DNA of 39,902 bases from a virus, in IMG/VR virus record IMGVR_UViG_3300032092_000082, positions 1 to 39,902 of that record. One strand, given 5' to 3'. The notes below the pieces were generated by a model, which did no database searches, had not been told where the DNA came from, and saw nothing but the letters and a program-made list of their open reading frames with translations. Shown here piece by piece: positions 1 through 7,719 of the stretch. Position 1 is the first letter of the stretch. Every line of letters starts with the position of its first letter. Both the position numbers and the translations under genes were made by a program.

Positions 1-1
1 C

Positions 2-1228
2 GACGAGCCGCTTCCTCCCACTGGGCCGACGGGTGGACACCCCGGCGAGGGTGAGGACGGCGAGAACGGGGAGGGTGACCAGGAGCAGGAGCAGGAAGGT
101 CTGCCCCCCACGGGCCCCGGACAGCCCCGCGACCCCGGGGACGGCGAAGGCGAGGATGAAGGCGACCAGGAAGACGGTGAGGGTGAGGGTGGCGGCCCGG
201 AGGAGTTCGATCCGAACTCTGAGGGTGCGGCTGACCAGGAGGAGGCCGACTGGCAATCCCAGTACGACGACCTCCTGGACGACCTCGACCTGGACCGCAT
301 GATCAACCGGGCGCTCGAAGATGCTGCCGACGAGGCGGAGGAGTTGGACCGCACTCGCAAGGGCATCGGTCTGGACGACGGCACCTGGGCGCAGATGTCG
401 CCGGAGGAGCGGCTGGAAATGGCACGTCGCCTATCCACTCCCGAGATGAAGACGCTGTCGGACATCGTCGGTCGCATGAAGCGCTTCGCTCTCGGCGTCA
501 AGGCAACGCGGGTGAACGACGTTCCCCACGAGGCCTACGACGTCGAGTCTGGCAACGACATTCGCCGACTCCTCCGCAGCGAGTTCGCCCTGCTGGGTCG
601 CAAGGAGACGGAGTACGAGTTCTACCGTCGCTACGCCGAGAAGGAGCTCTTGCAGTTCAAGATGCGCGGCAAGGAGGACGCCGGCAAGGGTCCGATCGTC
701 ATCGCCATTGACAAGTCGGGCTCCATGCACGGCGCGCCGTTCAACTGGGCGATGGGGGTCGCAGAGGCCCTCCGTCGCTTCGCCGCCGACGAGGATCGTG
801 ACTACTACGCGATGTTCTTCGGGTCGAACAACGACCGCAACCGCTTCGAGTTCCCCAAGGGCAAGGGTCCGTTCGAGAAGGTCCTCACGTTCCTGGGGGT
901 TCAGGCGAACGGCGGAACTCAGTTCGACGGAGTGCTCACCGAGGCGTTGGAGCGGGCGAGCACCTGCTTTGACGGCGAGGGTAAGGGCAAGGCCGACATC
1001 GTCTTCGTGACGGACGGCTACGCCAACCTGCACGACAGTTGGATTGAGCAGTTTAACGCCGAGCGCGAGCGCGTCGGTGTTCGTGTCTACTCCGTCTACA
1101 TCGGCGGCGCTTACGACATGAACCGCAACTCGGGGCCGGTCGGCCTGCTCAACAGGATCAGCGACATCGTTATCCCGGTTTCCGACCTCCGTCCGGAATC
1201 GGCACAGGCAATCTTCCAGAAGGTCTAA
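2..1228 (+). CDS. ViaA/CobT-like VWA-domain protein, 5' end outside window
   Basis: The reading frame is open from base 2 and runs through the ATG at 299, so the gene starts left of the window. The first ~95 visible residues are a low-complexity acidic Gly/Glu/Asp/Pro stretch. A helical segment follows, then a C-terminal von Willebrand A domain. The metal-ion-dependent adhesion site is visible as DKSGS (nt 710-724), GGT and VTDG. The pattern GP-IVIAIDKSGSM, A-ALRRFA, YAMFF and GGTQF is closest, from memory, to ViaA; an acidic linker before a VWA domain also recalls CobT. Both families work with a MoxR/CobS-type AAA+ ATPase to remodel proteins or insert metals. No such ATPase is visible nearby, so it may lie upstream of the window. 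The role in the phage is unknown. Confidence 0.8.
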   Translation, partial: DEPLPPTGPTGGHPGEGEDGENGEGDQEQEQEGLPPTGPGQPRDPGDGEGEDEGDQEDGEGEGGGPEEFDPNSEGAADQEEADWQSQYDDLLDDLDLDRMINRALEDAADEAEELDRTRKGIGLDDGTWAQMSPEERLEMARRLSTPEMKTLSDIVGRMKRFALGVKATRVNDVPHEAYDVESGNDIRRLLRSEFALLGRKETEYEFYRRYAEKELLQFKMRGKEDAGKGPIVIAIDKSGSMHGAPFNWAMGVAEALRRFAADEDRDYYAMFFGSNNDRNRFEFPKGKGPFEKVLTFLGVQANGGTQFDGVLTEALERASTCFDGEGKGKADIVFVTDGYANLHDSWIEQFNAERERVGVRVYSVYIGGAYDMNRNSGPVGLLNRISDIVIPVSDLRPESAQAIFQKV

Positions 1229-1238
1229 GGAGGCCGTC

Positions 1239-1739
1239 ATTACCGACACCTACACCACCGCCAACGACGAGTACAACCCGACCAGTTCCGATGGCGCTTC
1301 GGGCATCTACCCCGCCCCGGAGGTCACCTACAACGCCGTGAACACGACCCACAAGGCAGGGCCGGAGTCCGGAAGCAAGGCGAAGGTGCTGGCGATCGTC
1401 GCCGCCGTGGTTGCCTTGCTCCTGCTGGCCACCACCGTGACGCTCGGAGTCCTCTACTCGGGGGCGCAGGGAGAGATCGAGACCCTGTCGGCCGAGAAGT
1501 CTGAGCTGGAAACCGGCCTGTCTGCGGCCACGAGCCGTGTCCAGGAGGCAGAGAGCGAGGCCCGCGCATGGGAGGGGGTTGCTGACAACTGGCGACTCTG
1601 TGGGATCGCACTACTGGAGACCGTCGACAGTCTGGTGAACGACGACATCTACGGCGGACTCGCCAACATCGGAGCGGCTCGGGGCAAGTGCGAGTCAGCG
1701 CGCAACTCAGAGGACGCCGTCGGCGGTACCGGCGTCTAA
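1239..1739 (+). CDS. Single-pass membrane protein with coiled coil; probable ATT start
   Basis: About 166 residues if translation starts at the ATT at 1239. A perfect AAGGAGG at 1227-1233 sits 5 nt before that ATT. The only conventional start is GTG at 1338, whose nearest purine-rich stretch is about 14 nt away. The protein has a polar N-terminus, a strong hydrophobic segment (AIVAAVVALLLLATTVTLGV, around residues 49-68), then a heptad-like coiled coil and a C-terminal region with two Cys. The expected topology is a membrane anchor with an external coiled coil. It directly follows the VWA gene, and the Shine-Dalgarno overlaps that gene's stop. No family was recognised; the start remains uncertain. 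Confidence 0.7.
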   Translation: MTDTYTTANDEYNPTSSDGASGIYPAPEVTYNAVNTTHKAGPESGSKAKVLAIVAAVVALLLLATTVTLGVLYSGAQGEIETLSAEKSELETGLSAATSRVQEAESEARAWEGVADNWRLCGIALLETVDSLVNDDIYGGLANIGAARGKCESARNSEDAVGGTGV

Positions 1740-1756
1740 GCGGGAACACGACAGCA

Positions 1757-1785
1757 GGGGGGCGGTAGACGGTCTGCCGCCCCCC
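1757..1785 (+). terminator. GC-rich intergenic hairpin
   Basis: A perfect 9-bp stem, GGGGGGCGG (1757-1765) with CCGCCCCCC (1777-1785), closes an 11-nt loop that can pair further. No T-run follows, so it may be a terminator or an RNA-processing or stability element. It separates the membrane-protein gene from the next block, which begins with a leader hairpin at 1790. Confidence 0.55.
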
Positions 1786-1789
1786 ACTA

Positions 1790-1803
1790 GGCCCGAGGAG
1801 GCC
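1790..1803 (+). promoter_or_regulatory. Start-associated GGCC-N6-GGCC leader, copy 1
   Basis: GGCC, six bases CGAGGA, GGCC. Because GGCC is self-complementary the two arms can form a 4-bp stem, with the Shine-Dalgarno GAGGAGG in the loop and 3' arm. It lies 6 nt before the ATG at 1810 and just after the hairpin at 1757-1785. The same arrangement recurs at 4117, 6967, 15167, 16490 and 21079. Confidence 0.6.
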
Positions 1804-1809
1804 AAGCAC

Positions 1810-2106
1810 ATGGACATTCGTGACGTATTCGGCGACGTTCCTGGCCGCCCTGACCACCCCGACTTCTGGCTCCTCTCGCAGCAGGTTCTTGGCCTGGACG
1901 CGACGATCGAGAACGAGCCTGACATCGAGAACATCATCAAGAAGTACGTGGACGCCGACTCGCTGGCCTACACCGCAAAGCAGCGAGCCAGTCGAGTCAT
2001 CGACGCTGGGCTGGCTCCCGGGGCTGCCCTGCCGCTGCTGGCCGCGATCTACACCGAGGGATTCATCCTGGGCGCCCTGGTCGAGCAGTCTCGACAGAAG
2101 GTCTGA
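1810..2106 (+). CDS. Hypothetical protein, 98 aa
   Basis: Starts at ATG 1810 behind the leader hairpin's GAGGAGG. The protein is mostly helical and acidic at the N-terminus (DIRDVFGDVPG), with an Ala/Leu-rich C-terminal half. No signal peptide, membrane segment or known motif was seen. It is the first gene of a tight block that continues through the ligase. Function not recognised. Confidence 0.75.
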   Translation: MDIRDVFGDVPGRPDHPDFWLLSQQVLGLDATIENEPDIENIIKKYVDADSLAYTAKQRASRVIDAGLAPGAALPLLAAIYTEGFILGALVEQSRQKV

Positions 2107-2107
2107 C

Positions 2108-2467
2108 ATGGCCGACGAGACGTACGAGACGGTATTCCGCCTGTGTTTGGAGGTGGAACTCGACCAGCTCTACGCAATCGCTCCCGCAGCGGGATGTCGA
2201 TTCGTCGATCACGTCGCAATCCGCCTGGCCCTCGAAGGCCTGACCGACGAGGCGGCACAACTGATCCGGTGTCACGCCGAGACGAAAGATGAGCGAGGCC
2301 CCGAGAGGCCCGATCACATCGAACTCAGCAACATCCTCTCCGACTGGCACTTCGACGAGACGGACGAGGAGTACGAGGTCCGAGCCATCAAAGCAGACGA
2401 GTGGAGCCACGAGTACGTCAATGGCCTCATCAAGGAACTGGAAGGAGGCGGCGATGAGCAAGACTGA
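2108..2467 (+). CDS. Hypothetical acidic protein, 119 aa
   Basis: ATG 2108 directly follows the previous stop. The frame is open far upstream, but only this ATG avoids a long overlap with the 98-aa gene. The protein is acidic and helical, contains a single CH pair (IRCHAE), and ends in a Gly/Glu-rich tail. It overlaps the next gene by 14 nt, so the two are probably translationally coupled. No family recognised. Confidence 0.72.
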   Translation: MADETYETVFRLCLEVELDQLYAIAPAAGCRFVDHVAIRLALEGLTDEAAQLIRCHAETKDERGPERPDHIELSNILSDWHFDETDEEYEVRAIKADEWSHEYVNGLIKELEGGGDEQD

Positions 2468-3026
2468 CTTTGAGCGGACGCTAGAAATCCTCGAAGTTGA
2501 CCTGGATGCGCTTGGCTGGGATCAGCCCGCACGCTTCTACAGCCTGAAAGGCACTCCCAGCGATCCGGAACTGGAACTCCTCGGCGTCCTGCCGGGACAT
2601 CCGTTCGAGACCTTGGAGCAGATCCGACGTGCCGGCTACCGCGCCCCCAGCGAGGTGGTCGGCTTGGCTATCGCCAACGAGGCATGGATTCCGATCACAC
2701 TTGACCTGGCGGTGGAGCGGAATCTGGTTCAGAAGCCCCCGGAGGATGTCGAGATCACGGTGGACCACCGCATGGCGTGGACGAAGGCCCTGATGAACTC
2801 GTCGCCGGACGGATCCATCGCGGGTCTCCCGGATCAGTATCGCCGCGAGGTACGCATTGTCACCGCGATCACCCGCGACGGTGTGGTTCACATGTACACC
2901 AAGCACCGGGACGACAACACCACCGTCACCTACTCCGACTCTCAGGCCACGGGTCGCATGATCCACGTCATGCAGGATCTGCTCGGCCTTCCACGCAGTC
3001 CAGACATCAACCTGGCGGACGCGTGA
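2454..3026 (+). CDS. Hypothetical protein, 190 aa
   Basis: ATG 2454 is preceded by GAAGGAGG (2441-2448) inside the end of the previous gene. The product is a mixed alpha/beta protein without membrane segments. It has a central repeat-free domain and a C-terminal stretch rich in Thr and Asp (YTKHRDDNTTVTYSDSQATG). Its stop overlaps the ligase start as GTGA. No family was recognised; proximity to the ligase is the only hint of a nucleic-acid role. Confidence 0.75.
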   Translation: MSKTDFERTLEILEVDLDALGWDQPARFYSLKGTPSDPELELLGVLPGHPFETLEQIRRAGYRAPSEVVGLAIANEAWIPITLDLAVERNLVQKPPEDVEITVDHRMAWTKALMNSSPDGSIAGLPDQYRREVRIVTAITRDGVVHMYTKHRDDNTTVTYSDSQATGRMIHVMQDLLGLPRSPDINLADA

Positions 3027-3811
3027 TCCCCGCCGTAAGCCTGGCCACGCCCTCCGAGATCTCGGGGATCGGAGGCTTTGTCGGTTCCGACGATTGGGTG
3101 GTCGAGCAGAAGGTAGACGGCCACCGCATCCGCATGTGGACCGGGAGTTCACCCCGGTTCGAGACGCGCAATGGGACCGAATACACCAAGTCGATTCCAG
3201 CGAGCATCAGAAACGCCAACATCCCCGAGGGCTGGGTGCTTGATGGTGAGCTCGCGGGCGGCGTGCTCTGGGTGTTCGACATCCTCTCCACGCAGGTCCC
3301 CATGTCCGGCCTGCCGCTCCGCGATCGCCGGGTCATCCTTGACCAGGTTCTCGATGCGTTCGGCAACGAGTCGATCAAGGCGCTCCCTCAGGCCACGACG
3401 ACCGAAGACAAGAAGGCGCTCGTGTTCCGAGTGGCGAACGAGGGCCTGGAAGGGGTCGTCGCTAAGGCGGCAGACTCGACCTACCACCCTGGACGCAACC
3501 GCTTCTGGTACAAGGTCAAGTACACCGCTACGGCTGACGTGATCGTCATGTCCGTTGGCGACGACGGCAAGGAGTCGGCGACCCTCGGCATCAAGACCGC
3601 CAACGGGGTCGTCGAGGTCGGCCGCTGTTCGCTGATCGGAAAGCCCCGAGTCGGCGTTGGCGATGTCGTCGAGGTCAAGTACCTCTACCTCACCGAAGAT
3701 GGCCGGCTGTATCAGCCAACTCTGATGCGCGTTCGATTCGACAAGAACCCGGACGACTGCGACGGAAGTGACTTCCGGGTCGTCTCCAAGCGCGTACTCG
3801 AAAGCCTGTAA
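3023..3811 (+). CDS. ATP-dependent DNA ligase
   Basis: Seals nicks in duplex DNA through a covalent lysyl-AMP intermediate. At 262 aa it is a minimal ligase: a nucleotidyltransferase domain plus an OB-fold. Motif I is EQKVDGHR (residues 28-35), with Lys30 as predicted nucleophile. Motif III/IIIa elements DGELAG and FDILS follow, then motif IV EGVVAKA and motif V WYKVK. The C-terminal half has OB-fold-like strands (VIVMSVGDDG, VGDVVEVKYLYL). The GTG start at 3023 overlaps the previous stop; upstream extension in this frame would overlap the preceding gene heavily. It probably serves phage replication or repair. Family assignment is firm; substrate preference is inferred. Confidence 0.93.
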   Translation: MIPAVSLATPSEISGIGGFVGSDDWVVEQKVDGHRIRMWTGSSPRFETRNGTEYTKSIPASIRNANIPEGWVLDGELAGGVLWVFDILSTQVPMSGLPLRDRRVILDQVLDAFGNESIKALPQATTTEDKKALVFRVANEGLEGVVAKAADSTYHPGRNRFWYKVKYTATADVIVMSVGDDGKESATLGIKTANGVVEVGRCSLIGKPRVGVGDVVEVKYLYLTEDGRLYQPTLMRVRFDKNPDDCDGSDFRVVSKRVLESL

Positions 3812-3821
3812 GGAGGGCGAT

Positions 3822-4103
3822 GTGAGCGACGAGACAACGGTCACTCAGGAACCGAACAAGACCGATCACAAAGACATGCCGATCCTGCTGACGCGTCACG
3901 AAAGTAGCCCCCTGCTGGCCACCGACCGTTGCGATCGGTGTGGCGCTCAGGCCTATGCCTCGGCAACGATCAAGGAGACGGTGCTGCTGTTCTGCGGCCA
4001 CCACTTCCGCAAATACCTGGACGCCCTGTGCATCCAGGCTGACTCGGTGGATGACTACACCGCCGAACTCGACAACACGGGAATGACCAGCGCCATCGTC
4101 TAG
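3822..4103 (+). CDS. DUF7455-like small zinc-binding protein
   Basis: 93 aa. GTG 3822 sits behind AAGGAGGG (3810-3817). The core contains CDRCGAQAY and, ~22 residues later, FCGHHFRKY, giving a CxxC plus CxHH metal-binding site. From memory this matches DUF7455, a small family common in actinobacteria and their phages, of unknown function. The N-terminus is polar and probably disordered. It ends the ligase block; the following leader at 4117 starts another. Confidence 0.85.
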   Translation: MSDETTVTQEPNKTDHKDMPILLTRHESSPLLATDRCDRCGAQAYASATIKETVLLFCGHHFRKYLDALCIQADSVDDYTAELDNTGMTSAIV

Positions 4104-4116
4104 GACGGCGCACGGA

Positions 4117-4130
4117 GGCCCTAGGAGGCC
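4117..4130 (+). promoter_or_regulatory. Start-associated GGCC-N6-GGCC leader, copy 2
   Basis: GGCC, CTAGGA, GGCC, located 2 nt before the GTG at 4133. AGGAGG forms the Shine-Dalgarno. It is preceded by GCACGGA, similar to the GCACGA preceding copies at 15167 and 16490. No convincing -10/-35 pair is visible upstream. Confidence 0.55.
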
Positions 4131-4132
4131 CA

Positions 4133-4858
4133 GTGAGCGACGAACTGCTGACCATCGAAGAGGCCCTGGACTTCCAGGACCGACTGCCTGACACCTGGAA
4201 GCGATACCGCGTCGGCATCGCAGAGCGACGCGAACAGAACGGCTGGACGATCGAGCCCTTCTCCATCGACCGCGACTGCGCGGCGCGCAAGCGCTACATC
4301 CTCGAAGGCGGCCTTGACCGTGATTGCGGATGGGGCGATGGCTTCACGATGCTCAAGAAGAACGGCGTCATCTGGATGTCTGACACCAGGGCCGAGATCA
4401 TGGAGCACTCGCCCTTCCTCAACAAGCTCTGGTGGCTCGAAGACGCAAAGCCGCGAGTCCTCATCAACGGCCTTGGGCTTGGTATGGCAGTTCGAGCCGC
4501 CCTGGTACACGGCGCGGAGCATGTGGATGTCGTGGAGATCGACCAGGACGTGATCGACCTGATCGGGCCGACGTTCGCCAATGACCCAGTCACCATTCAC
4601 CATGCAGACGCCTTTGAGGTCGAGTGGCCAGAGGGCACGACGTGGACCCTGGCTTGGCACGACATATGGCCGGCCATCGACGACGACAACCTTCCCGGCA
4701 TGGCCCAACTGAGGGCCAAGTACGAGAGCAGCGTTGAGTGGCAGGACTGCTGGCAGGAGGCGGGCTGCCGAGCGATGGAGGCATGGCGGGCCGAGTTCCA
4801 AGAGGCCCTCGCATCGGGCGACCTGGCCCGAATCAAGCAACTAGACCCCCACTTCTGA
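4133..4858 (+). CDS. Class I SAM-dependent methyltransferase-like protein
   Basis: 241 aa. A Rossmann-fold signature is visible: VLINGLGLGMAVRAAL (motif I glycine loop), then VDVVEIDQDVIDLI with an acidic residue at the end of strand 2, and IHHADAF (motif II-like). The layout resembles spermidine-synthase-type folds. The sequence TLAWHDIWP occupies the motif IV position, so the acceptor could be a small molecule, protein or nucleic acid. The GTG start at 4133 is set by the AGGAGG of the leader. The C-terminal ~60 residues are helical and Trp-rich. No DNA methylase DPPY/NPPY motif is present, so a DNA target is not supported. Confidence 0.78.
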   Translation: MSDELLTIEEALDFQDRLPDTWKRYRVGIAERREQNGWTIEPFSIDRDCAARKRYILEGGLDRDCGWGDGFTMLKKNGVIWMSDTRAEIMEHSPFLNKLWWLEDAKPRVLINGLGLGMAVRAALVHGAEHVDVVEIDQDVIDLIGPTFANDPVTIHHADAFEVEWPEGTTWTLAWHDIWPAIDDDNLPGMAQLRAKYESSVEWQDCWQEAGCRAMEAWRAEFQEALASGDLARIKQLDPHF

Positions 4859-4868
4859 GGAGTGACAC

Positions 4869-5501
4869 ATGCACGTCGTACACCTTCTAGCAGTTACGGC
4901 CGAGTCGGCCGAAGATGCGATCAAGATCGTCGACAGCAACCTTGGCGCCACCGAAGAGGGAAGCACGTGGTGGGACTGGTACGAGATCGGCGGGCGTTGG
5001 GACGGATTCCTGGGTGAGTTCAGTGAGGGCGCTACCAACGTCCTGTGCTGCACCGACAAGGAGGGTGCCCGCAAGGCCCTCGAGTGGGTCGCGCGATCAC
5101 AGAACTATGCGTGGCGCGAGGTTCGCGACCTCATGACCGGCCGCCAGGTCAGCCCCGACGAGGCGCCGGAGTACATCTTCGGCATCCCTACCGGCTCCTC
5201 ACCGGAGCAGAGGCAGCACTGGGCTGACCGAACGAGCGAGCAGAACGCCGAGTCTAAGGAGCTCCTCGACCAGATGCTCGCCTCGGACGAGGTTCCGAAC
5301 CCTGGGTGGGGTGGGGGTGTCGGGTGGCTAGTTCCGTGGCGCATCAAGCAGGGCATGAAGCTGGCGCAGGGCGAGTGGTACAGCGACAGCCATTTCTGGG
5401 ACGTCGAGGCCTACACCGCCCGACCCGATGAGGTGCTCGACGGGCTCGACGACGGAACCGCCGACTCGACCTACCTGGTCGTCGTCGACTTCCACTACTG
5501 A
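4869..5501 (+). CDS. Hypothetical protein with DWYEIGGRW motif, 210 aa
   Basis: ATG 4869 lies behind GAGGAG at 4857-4862. The N-terminal ~50 residues start with a strand-helix pattern (VVHLLAVTAESAEDAIKIV) followed by WWDWYEIGGRWDGFL. That Trp/Gly motif recurs, from memory, in uncharacterised phage and plasmid proteins. The C-terminal third is Trp- and Asp-rich and ends in a strand (TYLVVVDFHY). No Cys cluster or membrane segment. Function unknown; it is followed within 10 nt by the next gene. Confidence 0.8.
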   Translation: MHVVHLLAVTAESAEDAIKIVDSNLGATEEGSTWWDWYEIGGRWDGFLGEFSEGATNVLCCTDKEGARKALEWVARSQNYAWREVRDLMTGRQVSPDEAPEYIFGIPTGSSPEQRQHWADRTSEQNAESKELLDQMLASDEVPNPGWGGGVGWLVPWRIKQGMKLAQGEWYSDSHFWDVEAYTARPDEVLDGLDDGTADSTYLVVVDFHY

Positions 5502-5510
5502 GGAGGACCG

Positions 5511-5774
5511 ATGGGACGCATCGCAGCCGAAGGAATGATTGAGGCGGGCGTTGATTTCGAGACGGCGCTCCATTGGCACCTGACCTCGAACCACTACCCG
5601 CCAGCCGGCTACATGTTCGAGCCGTGCAAGACGGCCATCGCCTTGGCCAACGAGGGTAAATGGGACAACCCAATCCCCGGCCTCACTCACGGCGGGACTA
5701 ACCCGGCCCTGCCTGTCACCGCACAGGAGGTCGTGGAGGCGTTCCACCTGGACTTCTGGATCGAGGAGAACTGA
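5511..5774 (+). CDS. Hypothetical protein, 87 aa
   Basis: ATG 5511 follows GAGGAGG immediately after the preceding stop. A small soluble protein with an N-terminal helix and a conserved-looking core (HWHLTSNHYPPAGYM). The stop overlaps the next start as TGATG, so expression is coupled to the 206-aa gene. No known domain. Confidence 0.75.
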   Translation: MGRIAAEGMIEAGVDFETALHWHLTSNHYPPAGYMFEPCKTAIALANEGKWDNPIPGLTHGGTNPALPVTAQEVVEAFHLDFWIEEN

Positions 5775-6394
5775 TGGGCCAGTACTACCTGCCGGTGCTC
5801 GGTGAACCTGGCGCTGACGTTGGGGACTTCACCGTCAAGACGTTCGCGATTTCACATGACTTCGGGAGCGGGCTGAAGTTGATGGAGCACTCCTACATCG
5901 GCAACGAGCTCCTCAACCGAATCGAGAAGGAACTGCTGTCCAAACCCCGCCCTGTCGTATGGGCCGGAGACTACGCCGACGAAGAGCCCAACGGCGCCAC
6001 CCTCTACAGCCAGTGCGAGGAGGGTGTCGGGATTGTCGATGGCGACGTCAAGGTGCTGGGTCTCCAGCTGATGCCACCCAATCCAGACCCCGGCTGGGGA
6101 AACAGTTGCGGTGAGGTCAGGGCTGAAGGTCTGGATGACGGCTATGTGGTGAATCACACCAAGGACGAGTACTGCCGGCTTCACCCCGAACTCGACGACG
6201 CAGGAGATTGGGCCGGCTGGGTCCACCCGCTGTCGCTGCTTACCGCCGACGGCAATGGCCGTGGCGGAGGTGACTACCGGGGTGCGAGTTCAGTTGTGGG
6301 CCGCTGGGCCCGAGACGTGATCTCCGTCGAGCGCGCGGACTACGACATCACCGGACTCGACGAGATCTATGCCGACTTTCAGGACGACGCCTAG
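5774..6394 (+). CDS. Conserved hypothetical protein, 206 aa
   Basis: ATG 5774 overlaps the previous stop, with GAGGAG 5 nt upstream. It has beta-rich opening strands (YYLPVLGEP, FTVKTFAIS) and the segment LKLMEHSYIGNELLNRIE followed by VVWAGDYADEE, an arrangement recalled from uncharacterised phage proteins. The C-terminal half contains a Gly-rich loop and an acidic end. No catalytic motif was recognised. It belongs to the 4869-6931 block of co-oriented hypothetical genes. Confidence 0.78.
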   Translation: MGQYYLPVLGEPGADVGDFTVKTFAISHDFGSGLKLMEHSYIGNELLNRIEKELLSKPRPVVWAGDYADEEPNGATLYSQCEEGVGIVDGDVKVLGLQLMPPNPDPGWGNSCGEVRAEGLDDGYVVNHTKDEYCRLHPELDDAGDWAGWVHPLSLLTADGNGRGGGDYRGASSVVGRWARDVISVERADYDITGLDEIYADFQDDA

Positions 6395-6403
6395 GAGGCA
6401 GCA

Positions 6404-6931
6404 ATGGGCTACACAACCGATTTCTACGGCAGCGTAAGCGTGTCGCCGCCACTGAATGAGCACGAGATTTCCTACCTGCGAGACTTCGCCGAGACGCGCA
6501 GGATGCACCGGACGAACGGCCCGTTCTTCGTCAAGGGCGAAGGCGACTTCGGCCAGGGCGACGGCCCCGACGAGATCCTCAACTACAACGACCCGCCCCC
6601 GGGGCAGCCCGGCCTGTGGTGTCAGTGGACTCCTGGTCCAGACGGGTCCTACATCGAGTGGGATCAGGGCGAGAAGTTCTACAACTCGGCCGAGTGGATG
6701 GACTACATCATCAAGGAGTTCCTCTCCCCCAGTGGAAAGGCCTCCTACAAGCGCAAGTTCGAGGCTGATGAGCGGTTCCAGCACTTCACCTTCGACCACG
6801 TCGTAAACGGCGAGATCGAGGCTCGCGGCGAGGACCCCTCGGACCACTGGATGCTGGTCGTTGAGAACAACCGAGTGAGCGTCGCCAGCGCGGTCGTCAC
6901 CTTTGATCGGTCGAAGGCACACACGTTCTAG
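6404..6931 (+). CDS. Conserved phage hypothetical protein, 175 aa
   Basis: ATG 6404 behind TAGGAGG. The N-terminal signature GYTTDFYGSVSVSPPLNEHE and YLRDFAETRRM is recalled from a widespread uncharacterised family in phages of many bacteria. The middle is Trp- and Pro-rich (PGLWCQWTP) and the C-terminal half has strands consistent with a small alpha/beta fold. No function is assigned to this family as far as known here. Last gene before the leader and possible promoter at 6952-6992. Confidence 0.83.
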   Translation: MGYTTDFYGSVSVSPPLNEHEISYLRDFAETRRMHRTNGPFFVKGEGDFGQGDGPDEILNYNDPPPGQPGLWCQWTPGPDGSYIEWDQGEKFYNSAEWMDYIIKEFLSPSGKASYKRKFEADERFQHFTFDHVVNGEIEARGEDPSDHWMLVVENNRVSVASAVVTFDRSKAHTF

Positions 6932-6951
6932 CACAGACGCGAACAAAGATG

Positions 6952-6992
6952 TACACTCCACATTGAGGCCCGTAGAGGCCAGCAAGGAGGCC
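6952..6992 (+). promoter_or_regulatory. Possible -10 box and triple GGCC leader, copy 3
   Basis: TACACT at 6952-6957 is a possible -10 with no good -35. It is followed by GGCC (6967-6970), six bases, GGCC (6977-6980), eight bases, GGCC (6989-6992). The Shine-Dalgarno AAGGAGG spans 6984-6990, before the GTG at 6997. This copy has three GGCC arms, so two alternative hairpins are possible, one hiding and one exposing the ribosome-binding site. Confidence 0.5.
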
Positions 6993-6996
6993 CACC

Positions 6997-7719
6997 GTGG
7001 GCGCAAGTGCATACGTCCAGTCCATTCACGGCGACGATCTGGAAGCCGCCTACCGCGCAGCGTGCGACGAGGCCGGCTATGAGCACGGCAACTCCTACTC
7101 GGGTGCCATCAACATGTCCAACGGCATCTTCCTGGCCCAGCGGGAGCCCTTGCTTCCCTGGGACGCCAACCACGCGGCCAACGAGCTGATCAGGACGAAC
7201 CGCGTGCAGAAGTGGGAGTCGGTCGGCGCCATCCGAGTGGCCAAGCCCCTGACTAAGCGCACCATCAAGATCACCGTGGACACCACGGACTGCAACGAGA
7301 ACTGGCCCAACGACGAGGTCACCGCGAAGGTGGTCGCGGCAGTCCAGTTCAAGATGAAGGATGGCGAGGGGATCATCTCCCTCAACGCCACGACCTCCGA
7401 GAAGGTCCGCCCGGACGTCACAACGCCCAAGGGTGCGGCCAAGGTTGCCTACTTCCTTACCCCCGCCTACGCAGCCGGGTCGACGCTCTACGACAGCCAG
7501 GCAGAGGCTCGGGCGGCCGCCGTGAAGGCGATGAAGGACTCCCCGTCGCACGTGGGCAGCATCGCAGTCCGCGCTACGAAGGTCGCATCCAACGGATCGC
7601 AGGACCTGGTCACCGTCAGCCGAGTTGTCACCAAGCGCACTACGACCGTAGAAGCGACGGTCGGCATTGTCGGCGAGCCGGTGAACTCCTGGGAAGTTGC
7701 TGGGGTTTACGCGTCATGA
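6997..7719 (+). CDS. Hypothetical protein, 240 aa
   Basis: GTG 6997 behind AAGGAGG. It opens with GASAYVQSIHGDDLEAAYRAACDEA and contains AQREPLLP, followed by a Thr/Val-rich segment that looks beta-rich (RTIKITVDTTDCNENWP, RVVTKRTTTVEATVGIVG). No catalytic motif or membrane segment. The stop overlaps the next start (ATGA). The opening segment is recalled from other uncharacterised phage proteins, but no function is known. Confidence 0.75.
   Translation: MGASAYVQSIHGDDLEAAYRAACDEAGYEHGNSYSGAINMSNGIFLAQREPLLPWDANHAANELIRTNRVQKWESVGAIRVAKPLTKRTIKITVDTTDCNENWPNDEVTAKVVAAVQFKMKDGEGIISLNATTSEKVRPDVTTPKGAAKVAYFLTPAYAAGSTLYDSQAEARAAAVKAMKDSPSHVGSIAVRATKVASNGSQDLVTVSRVVTKRTTTVEATVGIVGEPVNSWEVAGVYAS

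Noticed and set aside
33-302. ORF of 89 codons at the left edge
   Set aside because: The Arg/Thr-rich product is an out-of-frame reading of the acidic linker of the VWA gene, whose frame is open from base 2.
431-1249. Long - strand ORF of 272 codons opposite the VWA gene
   Set aside because: It is antisense to a gene with clear motifs, has no ribosome-binding site, and its Val/Asp/Leu-rich product is typical of antisense frames in GC-rich DNA.
4133-4858. DNA adenine or cytosine methylase
   Set aside because: The Rossmann glycine loop is present but no DPPY/NPPY or PCQ motif; the target cannot be named.
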